Positions 25,599 through 35,133 are shown, counted from the first letter of the stretch. The stretch: 64,000 nt of DNA from CAVVIH01 sp963748295 (GCA_963748295.1 CAVVIH010000005.1:248001-312000); one strand, 5' to 3'. Notes: generated from the letters alone by a model not told the origin. Translations and numbers: made by a program.

Positions 25599-26915
25599 AT
25601 GCCCGGAATGTCCGCTGATGCGGTGACCGTCAGGCCCGCCACGGCGGTCGCGGGCACGATCTCCGTCCCAGGCGACAAGTCGGTTTCCCACCGTTACGCC
25701 ATGCTGGCGGCGCTGGCCGACGGCGTGTCGACGATCGAGCACTACTCCCCCGGCGCTGATTGTGCGGCGACCCTCGCTTGCCTGCGCGCGCTCGGCGCGC
25801 GAATCCGACATCGTGCCCCGGACGTCGTCGAGGTCGAAGGGCGCGGTCTGCGCGGCCTTCAGGCGCCCGCCGGCACGCTCGACGCCGCCAATTCGGGGAC
25901 GACCATGCGGCTCATGGCCGGCGTGCTCGCGGCGCATCCGTTCCGGTGCGTGCTGACGGGCGATTCGTCACTCGTCAAACGGCCGATGCGCCGTGTCATC
26001 GAGCCGCTCACCCGGATGGGCGCGACCATCGACGCCAGTGACGGACGGCCGCCGCTGGTGATTCACGGCGGCACGCTGCATGGCATTTCGTTCGCGCCCG
26101 ACATCCCCAGCGCGCAGGTCAAGAGCGCCGTGCTGCTGGCCGGCCTCCAGGGCACGGGACGCACCGCGATCCTGGAACCGGCACAGACCAGAGACCACAC
26201 GGAGCGCGCGCTGGATGCATTCGGCGTCGAGCTGAAGCGCGACGGCAGCGCCATCACGATCGAAGGCGGCCAGTCGCTGCGGGCGCGGCCGCTCCAGGTG
26301 CCGGGCGACATCTCGAGCGCCACGTTCTGGATCGCGCTGGCGGCGGCCACACCGGGCGCGGATATCGAAATCCATGGCGTCGGGCTGAACCCCACCCGCA
26401 CCGCGGTGCTCGACGTAATCAGACGCGTCGGCGCCTCGATCGAAACCATCGCCGGCGGAACCCGCGATGGCGAGCCGGTTGGCAGGATCCGGGTGCGAGC
26501 GGCGGCACGGCGCGGGTTTTCGCTGCAGCCCGAGGAAGTGCCGGCGGTGATCGACGAGATTCCCGCGCTCGCGGCGGTCGCCGCGCTGCTGCCCGCGGGC
26601 GAAACCATGGAAGTCGACGGCGCGGGCGAGCTTCGCGTCAAGGAAAGCGATCGGATTGCCGGGCTCGCGCGCGGCTTTCGCGCGATGGGCGCCGAGGTCG
26701 AAGAGTTTCCCGACGGGTTCCGGCTGACGGCGCGTCCACTGACCGGCGCCACGGTCGATGCGCTCGGCGATCACCGGCTGGCGATGGCGTTCGCGATTGC
26801 CGCCACCGGCGCACGCGGGCCGACGACAATCACCCGCGCATCGTCGGTCGCGGTGTCGTATCCCGCGTTTTTCGACGAGCTCGATCGGCTCGCTGTTTCC
26901 GGTGACCGTCGATAA
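25599..26915 (+). CDS. aroA: 3-phosphoshikimate 1-carboxyvinyltransferase (EPSP synthase)
   Basis: 438 residues; catalyses the sixth step of the shikimate pathway, joining shikimate-3-phosphate and PEP. Signatures: GDKSVSHRYAM (substrate Lys, Ser, Arg), LDAANSGTTMRLM, GDSSLVKRPMRR, PSAQVKSAVLLAGLQ, RDHTERAL, and the C-terminal RVKESDRIAGLARG with the DHRLAMAFAIA strand. Full length and intact. It overlaps aroK by 14 nt, so chorismate-pathway genes are clustered. Confidence 0.95.
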   Translation: MPGMSADAVTVRPATAVAGTISVPGDKSVSHRYAMLAALADGVSTIEHYSPGADCAATLACLRALGARIRHRAPDVVEVEGRGLRGLQAPAGTLDAANSGTTMRLMAGVLAAHPFRCVLTGDSSLVKRPMRRVIEPLTRMGATIDASDGRPPLVIHGGTLHGISFAPDIPSAQVKSAVLLAGLQGTGRTAILEPAQTRDHTERALDAFGVELKRDGSAITIEGGQSLRARPLQVPGDISSATFWIALAAATPGADIEIHGVGLNPTRTAVLDVIRRVGASIETIAGGTRDGEPVGRIRVRAAARRGFSLQPEEVPAVIDEIPALAAVAALLPAGETMEVDGAGELRVKESDRIAGLARGFRAMGAEVEEFPDGFRLTARPLTGATVDALGDHRLAMAFAIAATGARGPTTITRASSVAVSYPAFFDELDRLAVSGDRR

Positions 26916-27402
26916 GATCTATCTGGTCGGCTTCATGGCGGCGGGTAAGACGACCGTCGCACGGGCGCTGGCGCGCCGGCTCGACTGGCGCGCGGAAGAC
27001 ATCGACGAGCTGATCGAGGCGCGCGAGCGGCGAGCGGTGGCCGACATTTTCGTGCGGCACGGCGAGGCGTACTTCCGGACGATGGAGAAGGAAATCCTGC
27101 GGCTGCTGCTGCCGATGCGGCACACGGTGGTGGCAACCGGTGGAGGCACGTTCGTGGATCTGGAGAACCGTGCGGCGATCAACCGCGACGGGCTGTCGGT
27201 GTGGCTGGACGTGCCCTTCGAGATGGTGCTGGCGCGAATACCGGCGGACGGGCGACGGCCGCTGGCGGCCGACCGGACGCAGATGGAACGCCTGTTCGCG
27301 GCTCGCCAAACGGCGTATGCACACGCGAACCTGCGAATCGCCGCCGGCAGTGCACCGGCCGATGAGCTCGCGGAGCGCATCGTCGACTTTCTGAGGACGT
27401 GA
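26902..27402 (+). CDS. aroK: Shikimate kinase
   Basis: 166 residues from a GTG at 26902 inside the end of aroA. Walker A is GFMAAGKTTV, the shikimate-binding Asp is in AEDIDELIE, the Arg in HGEAYFRTMEKE, and the Gly-rich VATGGGTF loop is intact. The lid region has DGRRPL. It phosphorylates shikimate, the substrate-forming step before AroA. The stop overlaps the next GTG start (GTGA). Confidence 0.93.
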   Translation: MTVDKIYLVGFMAAGKTTVARALARRLDWRAEDIDELIEARERRAVADIFVRHGEAYFRTMEKEILRLLLPMRHTVVATGGGTFVDLENRAAINRDGLSVWLDVPFEMVLARIPADGRRPLAADRTQMERLFAARQTAYAHANLRIAAGSAPADELAERIVDFLRT

Positions 27403-28151
27403 CGCGCGTGCGGTATTTGATCCTGTCGGACATTCACGCCAATCTCGACGCGCTCGACGCAGTGCTCGCCGCGGCGCCGCGCGAGACCTGGGACCGCGTG
27501 ATCGTCCTCGGCGACCTGGTCGGATACGGCGCCGATCCGAACGCCGTCGTCGATCGCGTCCGCGCGCTCGACCCGCTCGCGGTGATACGCGGGAATCACG
27601 ACAAGGCGTGCTGCGGGATCGAGGACGCCAGCAACTTCAACCACGTGGCGCGGATTGCGGCGTCGTGGACGGGCGATCACCTGACGCCGGAGAATCGCGA
27701 GTACCTGCGCGATCTGCCCGCGGGCCCGGTCGTGATCGATGACCGCGTGGAGATCTGCCACGGGTCACCGTTCGACGAAGACCATTACATCTTCGACGCC
27801 GAGGACGCGCGCCGCGCGCTCGAAGCGGGAGATCGTCAGCTGTGCCTGTTCGGGCATACCCACCTGCCGGTCGTTTTCCGACGCGCCGGGAACACCTATG
27901 ACGGCTTTCTTCCGGAAGGGGACGCGGATACCACGCTGGCCCTGCAGGACGGGGTGCGCTACGTGGTGAATCCGGGCTCGGTGGGCCAGCCGCGGGACGG
28001 CGATCCGCGCGCGGGATTTGCGATCTACGACACCGAAGGCCCGACGCTGACGCTGCGCCGCGTGCCGTATGCGGTTGACGCTGCGCAACGACGCATTCTG
28101 GGGGCCGGTTTGCCTGCAAGCCTTGCAAACCGGCTGGCGGTTGGACGCTGA
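27399..28151 (+). CDS. Calcineurin-like metallophosphoesterase (YfcE/MJ0936 type)
   Basis: 250 residues, GTG start. All five phosphoesterase motifs are present: SDIHANLDAL, VLGDLVGYGADP, IRGNHDKAC, EICHGSP and FGHTHLPVVF, plus NPGSVGQPRDGDPRA, so it should bind two metals and hydrolyse phosphodiesters. The natural substrate of this group is mostly unknown. It is third in the aroA-aroK operon. Confidence 0.88.
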   Translation: MTRVRYLILSDIHANLDALDAVLAAAPRETWDRVIVLGDLVGYGADPNAVVDRVRALDPLAVIRGNHDKACCGIEDASNFNHVARIAASWTGDHLTPENREYLRDLPAGPVVIDDRVEICHGSPFDEDHYIFDAEDARRALEAGDRQLCLFGHTHLPVVFRRAGNTYDGFLPEGDADTTLALQDGVRYVVNPGSVGQPRDGDPRAGFAIYDTEGPTLTLRRVPYAVDAAQRRILGAGLPASLANRLAVGR

Positions 28152-28324
28152 CAACTCCCAAAAAGGCCAACTCCCAACTCCCAAGAAGGCCAACTCCCAA
28201 CTCCCAACTCCCAAAAGAGACCAACTCCCAAAGACACGGAGGTTCCGGAGATTTGGGAATTGGGAATTGGCTTTTTGGGGAGTTGCCGTTTTGGGAGTTG
28301 GCCTTTTTGGGAGTTGGGAGTTGA
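28152..28324. repeat. Palindromic AACTCCCA array, copy 4 (largest)
   Basis: Left arm of eight or so AACTCCCAA units (28153-28231) separated by GGCC-type linkers, a turn (ACACGGAGGTTCCGGAGA), then TTGGGAATT/TTGGGAGTT units (28253-28323). It lies between two convergent operons. Confidence 0.88.
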
Positions 28325-28329
28325 TAGCG

Positions 28330-28479
28330 TCAGCTCCGTCGTGAGCGTTCCTCGCGCCGTCTCAATTCGGCGGCGTACGCGTCACGCGCTGCGCGTGACC
28401 CGAGAATCCATCCGATCACGATGCCAATCAACAGGACCGCGGGAATGAAGATGAAGTGCGCCGCGGTCATCTCGCCCAT
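28330..28479 (-). CDS. Small single-helix membrane protein at the end of the ccm operon
   Basis: 49 residues: one hydrophobic helix (FIFIPAVLLIGIVIGWILG) followed by an Arg/Glu-rich tail (AELRRREERSRRS). Its ATG overlaps the ccmD-like stop (ATGA), so it is translated with the cytochrome c maturation genes. No named family recognised. Confidence 0.65.
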   Translation of the reverse strand: MGEMTAAHFIFIPAVLLIGIVIGWILGSRAARDAYAAELRRREERSRRS

Positions 28480-28808
28480 CAGTGGCGTGCTCCTCGGCGA
28501 TCCGGCTCGCCGGCCCGCTGACCGAGAGCCGCCATCTCGCGCTCGACGCGCGACAGCCGCCGCCACAGCGACCAGATGTAGATCATGATCGCCACCCAGG
28601 CGACCGAGTAGGCGGCCACGAGCAGCGGCGCCGCCGGCAGACGATCCTCCGGCGGCAGCGTGTCAACCGGCACGAAGCCGTCCTGCGCCGCGGTGGTGCG
28701 AGGCGGCTGCTGTGCGGCGATCGACGGCGCCGCAGGTCCGGCGAGCAGCGCGCAGCACATCATGACCGCACGCACACACTTCCCGACGATCTTCCTGTAT
28801 TCGCCCAT
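28479..28808 (-). CDS. ccmD: CcmD-like cytochrome c maturation protein
   Basis: 109 residues, longer than the usual 40-70-residue CcmD because an N-terminal signal-like segment and a Pro-rich spacer precede the typical helix (VAAYSVAWVAIMIYIWSLWRRL) and its basic/acidic tail (SRVEREMAAL). CcmD releases haem-loaded CcmE from the CcmABC complex. It starts 2 nt after the ccmC stop; the position in the operon supports the call. Confidence 0.75.
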   Translation of the reverse strand: MGEYRKIVGKCVRAVMMCCALLAGPAAPSIAAQQPPRTTAAQDGFVPVDTLPPEDRLPAAPLLVAAYSVAWVAIMIYIWSLWRRLSRVEREMAALGQRAGEPDRRGARH

Positions 28809-28810
28809 AG

Positions 28811-29473
28811 CTACTCGCCCTCCACGGCGAGGTAGAGCTGCTCGAGCTCGGCGCGACGCTCCTCGAGCCGCGTCCGCGCGGCGAGCAGCACGACGAAGAG
28901 CCCGACGAACGCCACGACGCAGAACCAGAACGGCCCGCGCATCCCGGGCTGCAGCGTCGGCAGCACGCTCGTCTTCGGGTGCAGCGTCCGCCAGAATTCG
29001 ACCGACCAGTACACGAACGGCACGTTGCACATGCCGAAGATCGCTACGCCGGCGCCGAGGCGATCGGAACCGGGCCCGCCATAGCGTCGAAGCAGCAGGT
29101 ACGCCTGGAAGGTGAGCCACAGCACGAGCGTGGACGTCAGGCGCGCGTCCCAGTCCCACCAGATGCCCCACGCCTTTCGCGCCCACAGTGGGCCGCTGAT
29201 GAGCACGATCACACCGAGCAGGACCGTCAGCTCCGCCGCCGCCAGCGCGACGCGATCGGCCGACGGCCGGCGGCCGAACAGGTAGATGGCGCTCGCGACG
29301 CCGCACACGAACGCGGCGAGAAAGAACGTCAGGGCCGCTGGCACGTGGAAATAGAAGATCTTCTGGATCAGCCCCATCGTCGATTCGTACGGCGCGTTGG
29401 CGATCATGATCGGCGCGTACGCGAACATCGCGGCGACGACAATGGCGAGCGGAGCGAACAGGCGGTTCATCAT
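28811..29473 (-). CDS. ccmC: Haem exporter protein CcmC
   Basis: 220 residues from the first of two ATGs at 29473. Six membrane helices and the tryptophan-rich motif WGIWWDWDARLTS between two periplasmic His residues (HVPAAL and HPKTS), the haem-handling site of CcmC. It loads haem onto CcmE. ATGA-type overlap with ccmB. Confidence 0.92.
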   Translation of the reverse strand: MMNRLFAPLAIVVAAMFAYAPIMIANAPYESTMGLIQKIFYFHVPAALTFFLAAFVCGVASAIYLFGRRPSADRVALAAAELTVLLGVIVLISGPLWARKAWGIWWDWDARLTSTLVLWLTFQAYLLLRRYGGPGSDRLGAGVAIFGMCNVPFVYWSVEFWRTLHPKTSVLPTLQPGMRGPFWFCVVAFVGLFVVLLAARTRLEERRAELEQLYLAVEGE

Positions 29474-30150
29474 TCGGTCATTACCGGCTCGAAAACCCAC
29501 AGCGCAATTGTAATGAAGACCACGTCGAAGAACACGAGCATCGAGAGCCATGCCCGCGCCATCGGCACGTCGACCTCGGCCTGCAGCAGCGCGGCCGTTC
29601 CCCGCACGCCGGCGATGATTACGGGGATCGTAATCGGATAGAGCAGAATCGGCAGCAGCACGTCGCGGCTGCGCGCGCGCACCAGCATGGCGGCGAACAG
29701 GGTGCCGACCGCGGCGAAGCCGATCGTGCCGGCGACCAGCAGCGCGCTGATCAGCCACACGTGCGCCAGCAGGTTCGCCTGGAACATCAGCGCGATCATC
29801 GGCACGACGACGATCTCGACCGCGGCGAGCAGGACGAGCACGCCGAGCAGCTTGCCGACATACAACGCCGGCCTTGCGACCGGCGCCAGCATCAGCGCCC
29901 GCAGCGTCTCGTTGTGCCGCTCGCGGTCGAAGGCACGGCCGAGCGCGAGCGTGCCCGAGAAGGCGATCGCGATCCAGAGAATGCCGGCTGACGCGTCCTC
30001 GAGCGGCCGGCCCTCGCGCACGAAGCCGAAGGCAAACACCAGCACGCACGCGACGGCGAAGAACAGGGTCGTGTAGAGAATCTCGCGGCTGCGGATCTCG
30101 ATCCGCAGATCCTTGCGCATGACGAGCCACACGGTCGCGGCGAAGCTCAT
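29470..30150 (-). CDS. ccmB: Haem exporter protein CcmB
   Basis: 226 residues, six hydrophobic helices, with the CcmB signature near the N-terminus (RKDLRIEIRSREIL) and FSGTLALGRAFDRERHNETL. Membrane subunit of the CcmAB ABC unit that releases haem-bound CcmE. Start overlaps the ccmA stop (ATGA). Confidence 0.92.
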   Translation of the reverse strand: MSFAATVWLVMRKDLRIEIRSREILYTTLFFAVACVLVFAFGFVREGRPLEDASAGILWIAIAFSGTLALGRAFDRERHNETLRALMLAPVARPALYVGKLLGVLVLLAAVEIVVVPMIALMFQANLLAHVWLISALLVAGTIGFAAVGTLFAAMLVRARSRDVLLPILLYPITIPVIIAGVRGTAALLQAEVDVPMARAWLSMLVFFDVVFITIALWVFEPVMTE

Positions 30151-30848
30151 CGCGCTGCGCCGACCGTCCGGTACCGCTCGCGCAGCGAGCCGGTTCCGCG
30201 CTCGATTGTTTCCAGCCGCCCGTTCCAGAGCACCAGCGCGCGATCGGCGACCGGCTCGATCGTTTCCAGATCGTGGGTGGCGACAACGACGATACGCCCG
30301 GCGTCGCGCAGGGCGGCGAGCCGCCCCTGCAGCGCGCCGACCGAGGCATCGTCAAGGCCGGTGAACGGCTCGTCGAGAAGAACGAGGCGCGGATCGTGCA
30401 GCAGTGCGCGTTCGAGCGCGAGCCGCTGCCGCATGCCGCGCGACAGGCTCGAGACCGGATCGTCGCGGCGCGCGGCAATCGCGCCGCGTTCGAGCGCGGC
30501 ATCGACGCGCGCGGCGATGTCGTCGAGCGCGTAGAGCTCGGCGAAGAACGCCAGGTTCTCTGCCGCCGACAGCTCCGGATAGACGAAGAGATCGTGGCCG
30601 AGAAGCCCGATGCAGCGCCGCAGCCCGGAACCTCCGGTAGGCGCGGTGTGATTGTCGTAGCGGATCGCGCCCGAGGAGGGCTCGAGCAGCGTAGCCGCGA
30701 GGCCGAGCAGCGTGGACTTCCCCGCGCCGTTAGGCCCCAGCAGCGCGACGATTTCCCCGGCGTTCAAGCGCAGCGACACGCGGTGAAGCGCACGACGCCG
30801 CCCGAACGCGCGGCTAACCTCGGTGAAGTTGACGGTGGTGAAGTCCAA
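30147..30848 (-). CDS. ccmA: Haem exporter ATP-binding protein CcmA
   Basis: 233 residues, TTG start at 30848. Walker A GPNGAGKST, signature region SSLSRGMRQRLAL (S-R-G in place of the usual SGGQ), Walker B LVLLDEPFTGLD and switch His in ATHDLE. The ABC energy unit for CcmE release; the context with ccmB/ccmC decides the assignment. Confidence 0.9.
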   Translation of the reverse strand: MDFTTVNFTEVSRAFGRRRALHRVSLRLNAGEIVALLGPNGAGKSTLLGLAATLLEPSSGAIRYDNHTAPTGGSGLRRCIGLLGHDLFVYPELSAAENLAFFAELYALDDIAARVDAALERGAIAARRDDPVSSLSRGMRQRLALERALLHDPRLVLLDEPFTGLDDASVGALQGRLAALRDAGRIVVVATHDLETIEPVADRALVLWNGRLETIERGTGSLRERYRTVGAAR

Positions 30849-30851
30849 GAC

Positions 30852-32057
30852 TCACGCGGCCGCGGCTTCGTCGATCTCGGCGTAAATCCGTTCCAGTGCC
30901 GTCAGCAGGTCGCGCCGCCGGACGGCGTAGCGCTCGGCCGTGATCGCGCGGGTCCGGTGCTGCTCCTCGAGCGCCGCCAGGTCGGCGAAGAGACGATCGC
31001 GCCGCGATTCGAGCTTCCGCCGCCTCGCTTCGGCGGCGGCCTGCCCTTTCGTGCCGGCGACGGACGCCCACACCCCCGCGGCAAGGATCACCACCGCCAG
31101 TGCGAGCGCGAGATTGCGCGGCCAGGTCGGCGCGTGCGGCAAGCCGGTAAACGTCAGCGTCACCGTGTCGCCGGCCTTGATCGCGGGTCCCTGCGCGACG
31201 ATGTAGGTCTGGCCCTCCGCCGGCATGTCGCGATGGTTCGCGATCTGCGGCGATGCGAGGTGCATGTCGCCGGTCTTCTGCGCCAGCACCGTGAGCCGGA
31301 TCAGCTGCGCTGGAAGGCGCTGCTCGATCGAGACGCGCTCGCCCGAATACGGCAGCGAGTAGGCGAACTGCACCAGCGTCGGGCCTGGGGCGAAGGGGCC
31401 AACCACCGTCACGCGGCGGCCGACCACGGTGGCCTGCGGCGACGAACCTTCGAGAATCGAGGCGCCCTCCGCATCGGACGGCAGCTCGAACACGAGCGGC
31501 GCGGTCTGAACCGGCGTGCGCGCCGTGTTCAGGATCTGCAGGATGTTGAACACGGACAGCGCGTCATCGCTCAGCTCGATGACGAAACGCGATTGATCGC
31601 CGAGCACGACCATGCCGGGCTGCGCCGGCGCCGCGGCGAGGGTGCGATCCTCGGCGGCGCGGCCGGCCGCCTCCGGATCGATCGCCACCAGCATCACCCG
31701 AATCCCGCCGGTCGCGGGTATCTGAAATTCCTGTGACTCGAGGCGTTCGCCGCCGACCTGCGTGAACGCCTTGACGCGGGTTCCTGGCGGCACGCGTTCG
31801 AAGGTCGCGCGGCCGGCCGCGTCGGTGCTCGCCTTCATCGAGGTGGTGCCGATCTGGAGCTCCACCGGTTGATTCGGAATGACGTTCGAGAGCGAGCCCT
31901 TGATGACGCGCACCGTCACCGTGCCCGGCGCGACGTCGCCCACGGGCAGCGGGATGCCCGACATCTGACGCGGATCCGGCATCATGCCAGCCGGCGCGTC
32001 CTGCGCCGCCGCCGGAGCCGCGCTGAGCACCAGCGCCAGCAGAAGGATCGCGATCAC
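30852..32057 (-). CDS. Exported protein of the ccm operon, C-terminal membrane anchor and coiled coil
   Basis: 401 residues from a GTG at 32057 that overlaps the upstream stop (GTGA). Signal peptide (ILLLALVLSAAPAAAQ), a carboxypeptidase-regulatory-like beta domain (about 40-135), a second beta-rich region, one membrane helix near residues 320-340 (LALALAVVILAAGVWASV) and a charged coiled coil (KLESRRDRLFADLAALEEQ). Not a standard Ccm component. Its place between ccmH and ccmA suggests an accessory role in haem or apocytochrome handling (inference). Confidence 0.7.
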   Translation of the reverse strand: MIAILLLALVLSAAPAAAQDAPAGMMPDPRQMSGIPLPVGDVAPGTVTVRVIKGSLSNVIPNQPVELQIGTTSMKASTDAAGRATFERVPPGTRVKAFTQVGGERLESQEFQIPATGGIRVMLVAIDPEAAGRAAEDRTLAAAPAQPGMVVLGDQSRFVIELSDDALSVFNILQILNTARTPVQTAPLVFELPSDAEGASILEGSSPQATVVGRRVTVVGPFAPGPTLVQFAYSLPYSGERVSIEQRLPAQLIRLTVLAQKTGDMHLASPQIANHRDMPAEGQTYIVAQGPAIKAGDTVTLTFTGLPHAPTWPRNLALALAVVILAAGVWASVAGTKGQAAAEARRRKLESRRDRLFADLAALEEQHRTRAITAERYAVRRRDLLTALERIYAEIDEAAAA

Positions 32058-32665
32058 GCCGCACCACCGGCGGTCGCCACGAGCTTGGTCCCGCACTTCT
32101 TGCAGAACGCCGCGTCCAGATCGTTGGCGGCGCCGCACGCGTCACAGACCGGATGCGCCGGCACAGCAGGCTCGGCTTTCTTCTGAGAGAGCCGCTGATT
32201 CAGCTCGCGCTCGATCTCCGCGCGATAGGTCGTCGGCCCCTGATCCAGCTCGCGAATCAACGCCATCGCCCGCGCGCGGAGCCGTCCGGCCATCTCGTCG
32301 AAGTCCTTCGGCGACACCTTCCCCATCGCGCGGTCGAACTCGAGCTCTTTGATCGAGCGAAGCGTCAGCGCTTTCTCGCGTTCGAGTGCGCCGCGCACGC
32401 GGTCGGAGAGTGACGTCACGCTGGTCGACGCCTCGTCCGAAACCAGCGGAGCGAGCATGCGATAGAAACCGGCGGCCGCAAGGCCCGCCGCGCCAATCGC
32501 CAGGCTGATCAGGATCAGGTGCTCGGGTGTGGAACGCCGCGACATCAGGACGGCCACGGTCGCGGCCATCAGCGAGGCGAGCACGAAGAAGTGCCAGGGT
32601 CTGAAGCCCGCGTCGACGGCGGCCGGCTTCGCCGGAGCGCCCTCAATCGAGGTCGCGGAGCTCAT
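32054..32665 (-). CDS. Membrane protein with C-terminal zinc ribbon, ccm operon
   Basis: 203 residues from the ATG at 32665, overlapping ccmF-ccmH by 23 nt. Two membrane helices near residues 25-70, a helical middle with EREKALTLRSIKELEFDRAMG, and a zinc ribbon (CDACG...CKKCG) at the end. The helical part has the length and charge pattern of the regions that follow CcmH/CcmI, but I cannot assign it. The cytoplasmic zinc ribbon is unusual for this pathway. Confidence 0.65.
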   Translation of the reverse strand: MSSATSIEGAPAKPAAVDAGFRPWHFFVLASLMAATVAVLMSRRSTPEHLILISLAIGAAGLAAAGFYRMLAPLVSDEASTSVTSLSDRVRGALEREKALTLRSIKELEFDRAMGKVSPKDFDEMAGRLRARAMALIRELDQGPTTYRAEIERELNQRLSQKKAEPAVPAHPVCDACGAANDLDAAFCKKCGTKLVATAGGAA

Positions 32666-35108
32666 CGTCCAGTCGTGACCCGAGATCGGGGTCGTCCTGA
32701 TTTGCCGCGGCCTGCCGATCGGTACTCTCCGCGCGCGACCAGCGGAAGGCCGCGAACGCCGCGGCAACCGCGCCGGTCACGCCGACTGCGTACGGCAGCA
32801 GCCATGCCAGGCGGTTGAAGCCCTGGTCGATCGGCGCGGTGAGCACGTGCTCGCCGCCCGCTTCCGCGACGAGCGCCGCACGCACCTGCTGCCGGTTCAG
32901 TCCTTGCGCGAGGAGCTTGTCGAGTTTCGGATTCAACTCCTGCAACCCGTGACAGCTCGGCCCCATCGGGCAATCGTTCATCGGCGCGCGGCATCCGCAC
33001 GGACACATGATGTCGCCTTCGAGCTGCCGCCGAAGCTCGCTGCGCGGCTGCGGCACGACCGTCTGCACCGGGTCGGACTGCGCGGAGAGGTTCGCGGGCA
33101 GCAACATCAATACGAGCAGCATCGTCGCCGCGCTGCCGGCCGGAACTCGCGCCGTCGCAAACGAGTAGGCGCGCTCGGGCAGCATGGCGATGATGCTGCC
33201 GATCGCGATGATGCCGAAGCCGAACCACACCCAGTTGACCAGCGGGTTGACGGTGATCGCGTAGGTCGCCGCCTGTTCTTCGACCGTGTAGCCGGCGAGG
33301 ACGATATAGAGGTCCTCGGTCGGCCGGCGGCGAATCGCGACCTCGGTCGTCGGCTCGTTCTCGCGCCGGTTGAAGAACCACTTCGCCGGCTCCATCTCGC
33401 CGAGCGCCGCGCCGTCCGCGAAGACGCTCACGTGGCCGGTGACCATCTGCTTCTGACGATCGCTCGTCACGCGCAGCGCATCGTGCCGGATCGTGAACGC
33501 GCCGACGGTCACCTGCTGACCGGGCTTCATCAGGACCTGCTCTTCGCGCTTGAATCCCTCGCCGGCGAAGCCGAGGAAGATCAGCACGATTCCCGCGTGC
33601 ACGAGGTAGCCGCCGTAGCGGCGCTTCGAGCGCGCGACGAGGCCGATCGCCGAGGTCAGCACGTCCGCCCCGGTCGCCTCACGCCGGATCTTCACGCCAC
33701 GGACGAACTCCTGGGTGAGCGAGGTGAAGACGAACGCGCTGAAGCTGAAGCAGATGCCCGAGCTCCAGACCCGCACGCCCGCGGCGAACAGCGCCATGGC
33801 TGTGGCGATCGCGGCGAGTGCCGGCCAGAGGAACTGCTGCGCCATGTTGCGGACCGTCGACTTCCGCCACGCCATCAGCGGGCCGACGCCGGTCAGCAGC
33901 AGGAGCGTCAGGCCGATCGGGAGCATCCACTTGTTGAAGAACGGCGGACCCACCGTGAGCCGCTCTCCCCTGACGGCCTCGCTCAGCGTCGGGAACATCG
34001 TTGCGAACAGCACGAAGAACGCCGAGAACAGCAGAATCCAGTTATTGATCAGGAACGCCGCTTCGCGCGAGAACCACGAATCGAGCTCGTGACGCGCCCG
34101 CAGCAGCGGCAGCCGGTAGATCACCAGGCCGAAGCTGACCGTCACGATCAGGATCATGAAGATCGTGAACAGCAGGCCGAGCTCGCGATCCTCGCCGAAC
34201 GCATGCACCGACTGCACGACGCCGGAACGCGTCATGAACGTGCCGAAGATCGTGAGGAAGAACGTCGTGATGACGAGCGTCACGTTCCAGACGCGCAGCA
34301 TCCCGCGCCGTTCCTGCACCATCACGGAGTGCAGGAACGCCGTGGCCGTGAACCACGGCAGCAGGCCCGCGTTTTCCACCGGGTCCCATCCCCAGTAGCC
34401 GCCCCACCCGAGCTCCTCGTAGGCCCACAGCATCCCGAGCCCGAGCCCGATCGTCAGGAACAGCCACCCGAGCATCGTCCAGCGGCGCACGGCGCGCAGC
34501 CACGAGTCGTCGAGATGGCCGGTGATCAGCGCGGCAAGGCCGAACGCGAAGGGAATCGTCATCGCCACGAAGCCGAGATACATGGTCGGCGGGTGGATCG
34601 CCATGTAGAAGTTCTGCAGCAGCGGGTTGAGCCCGCGGCCTTCGGCCGGCGGCGGCGTCAGGAACGTCGAGAACGGGTTGTTGTGGACGATCATCAGGAA
34701 GATGAAGAACATCTGCGTGACGGCGATCGTCGCGACAACGTAGGGGATCAGCGTGCGGTGGCTCTCGCGATTGACGTGGACGGCGAGCGCGCCAAAGATG
34801 CTGAGCAGGAACACCCAGAACATGATCGAGCCGTCGAGTCCTCCCCAGTACGACGCGATCTTGTAGACGAGCGGGAGTGCCGCATCGGAGTAGCGCTGGA
34901 CGTAACGGATGGAAAAGTCGCCCGTGACGAACGCGTGCACCATGACGGCCGAGGCGACCGTCATCAGCGCGGTGACGAAGTAGAACGCGCCGATACCACT
35001 CTCGAGAAGCCGGCGGGAGCGGCGGCGTGCTCCGGCGACGCTGGCGGCGGCCGCGTAGGCGGCCACCACGAACGTCGCAAGAAGGATGAAAGTACCAAGC
35101 GTTGACAT
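32643..35108 (-). CDS. ccmF: CcmF-CcmH fusion, haem lyase and thiol oxidoreductase
   Basis: 821 residues from the ATG at 35108. The first 640 are CcmF: many helices, WGGLDGSIMFW, the Trp-rich haem motif GWGGYWGWDPVENA, and periplasmic His residues (HPPTMYLG). After a signal-like helix the last 150 residues are a CcmH/CycL domain with the Cys cluster MCPCGCRAPMNDCPMG, unlike the usual LRCxxC of CcmH, and a final membrane helix. CcmF ligates haem to apocytochrome c, and CcmH keeps its cysteines reduced, so the fusion would put both on one chain. Confidence 0.88.
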   Translation of the reverse strand: MSTLGTFILLATFVVAAYAAAASVAGARRRSRRLLESGIGAFYFVTALMTVASAVMVHAFVTGDFSIRYVQRYSDAALPLVYKIASYWGGLDGSIMFWVFLLSIFGALAVHVNRESHRTLIPYVVATIAVTQMFFIFLMIVHNNPFSTFLTPPPAEGRGLNPLLQNFYMAIHPPTMYLGFVAMTIPFAFGLAALITGHLDDSWLRAVRRWTMLGWLFLTIGLGLGMLWAYEELGWGGYWGWDPVENAGLLPWFTATAFLHSVMVQERRGMLRVWNVTLVITTFFLTIFGTFMTRSGVVQSVHAFGEDRELGLLFTIFMILIVTVSFGLVIYRLPLLRARHELDSWFSREAAFLINNWILLFSAFFVLFATMFPTLSEAVRGERLTVGPPFFNKWMLPIGLTLLLLTGVGPLMAWRKSTVRNMAQQFLWPALAAIATAMALFAAGVRVWSSGICFSFSAFVFTSLTQEFVRGVKIRREATGADVLTSAIGLVARSKRRYGGYLVHAGIVLIFLGFAGEGFKREEQVLMKPGQQVTVGAFTIRHDALRVTSDRQKQMVTGHVSVFADGAALGEMEPAKWFFNRRENEPTTEVAIRRRPTEDLYIVLAGYTVEEQAATYAITVNPLVNWVWFGFGIIAIGSIIAMLPERAYSFATARVPAGSAATMLLVLMLLPANLSAQSDPVQTVVPQPRSELRRQLEGDIMCPCGCRAPMNDCPMGPSCHGLQELNPKLDKLLAQGLNRQQVRAALVAEAGGEHVLTAPIDQGFNRLAWLLPYAVGVTGAVAAAFAAFRWSRAESTDRQAAANQDDPDLGSRLDDELRDLD

Positions 35109-35133
35109 CGGGTCCTCGGCCACAACCACAACC

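Noticed and set aside
32847..35105. A 752-codon plus-strand open frame
   Set aside because: It runs antisense to the ccmF-ccmH fusion, is full of Arg/His/Glu low-complexity runs and matches no family; it is a stop-free shadow caused by high GC.
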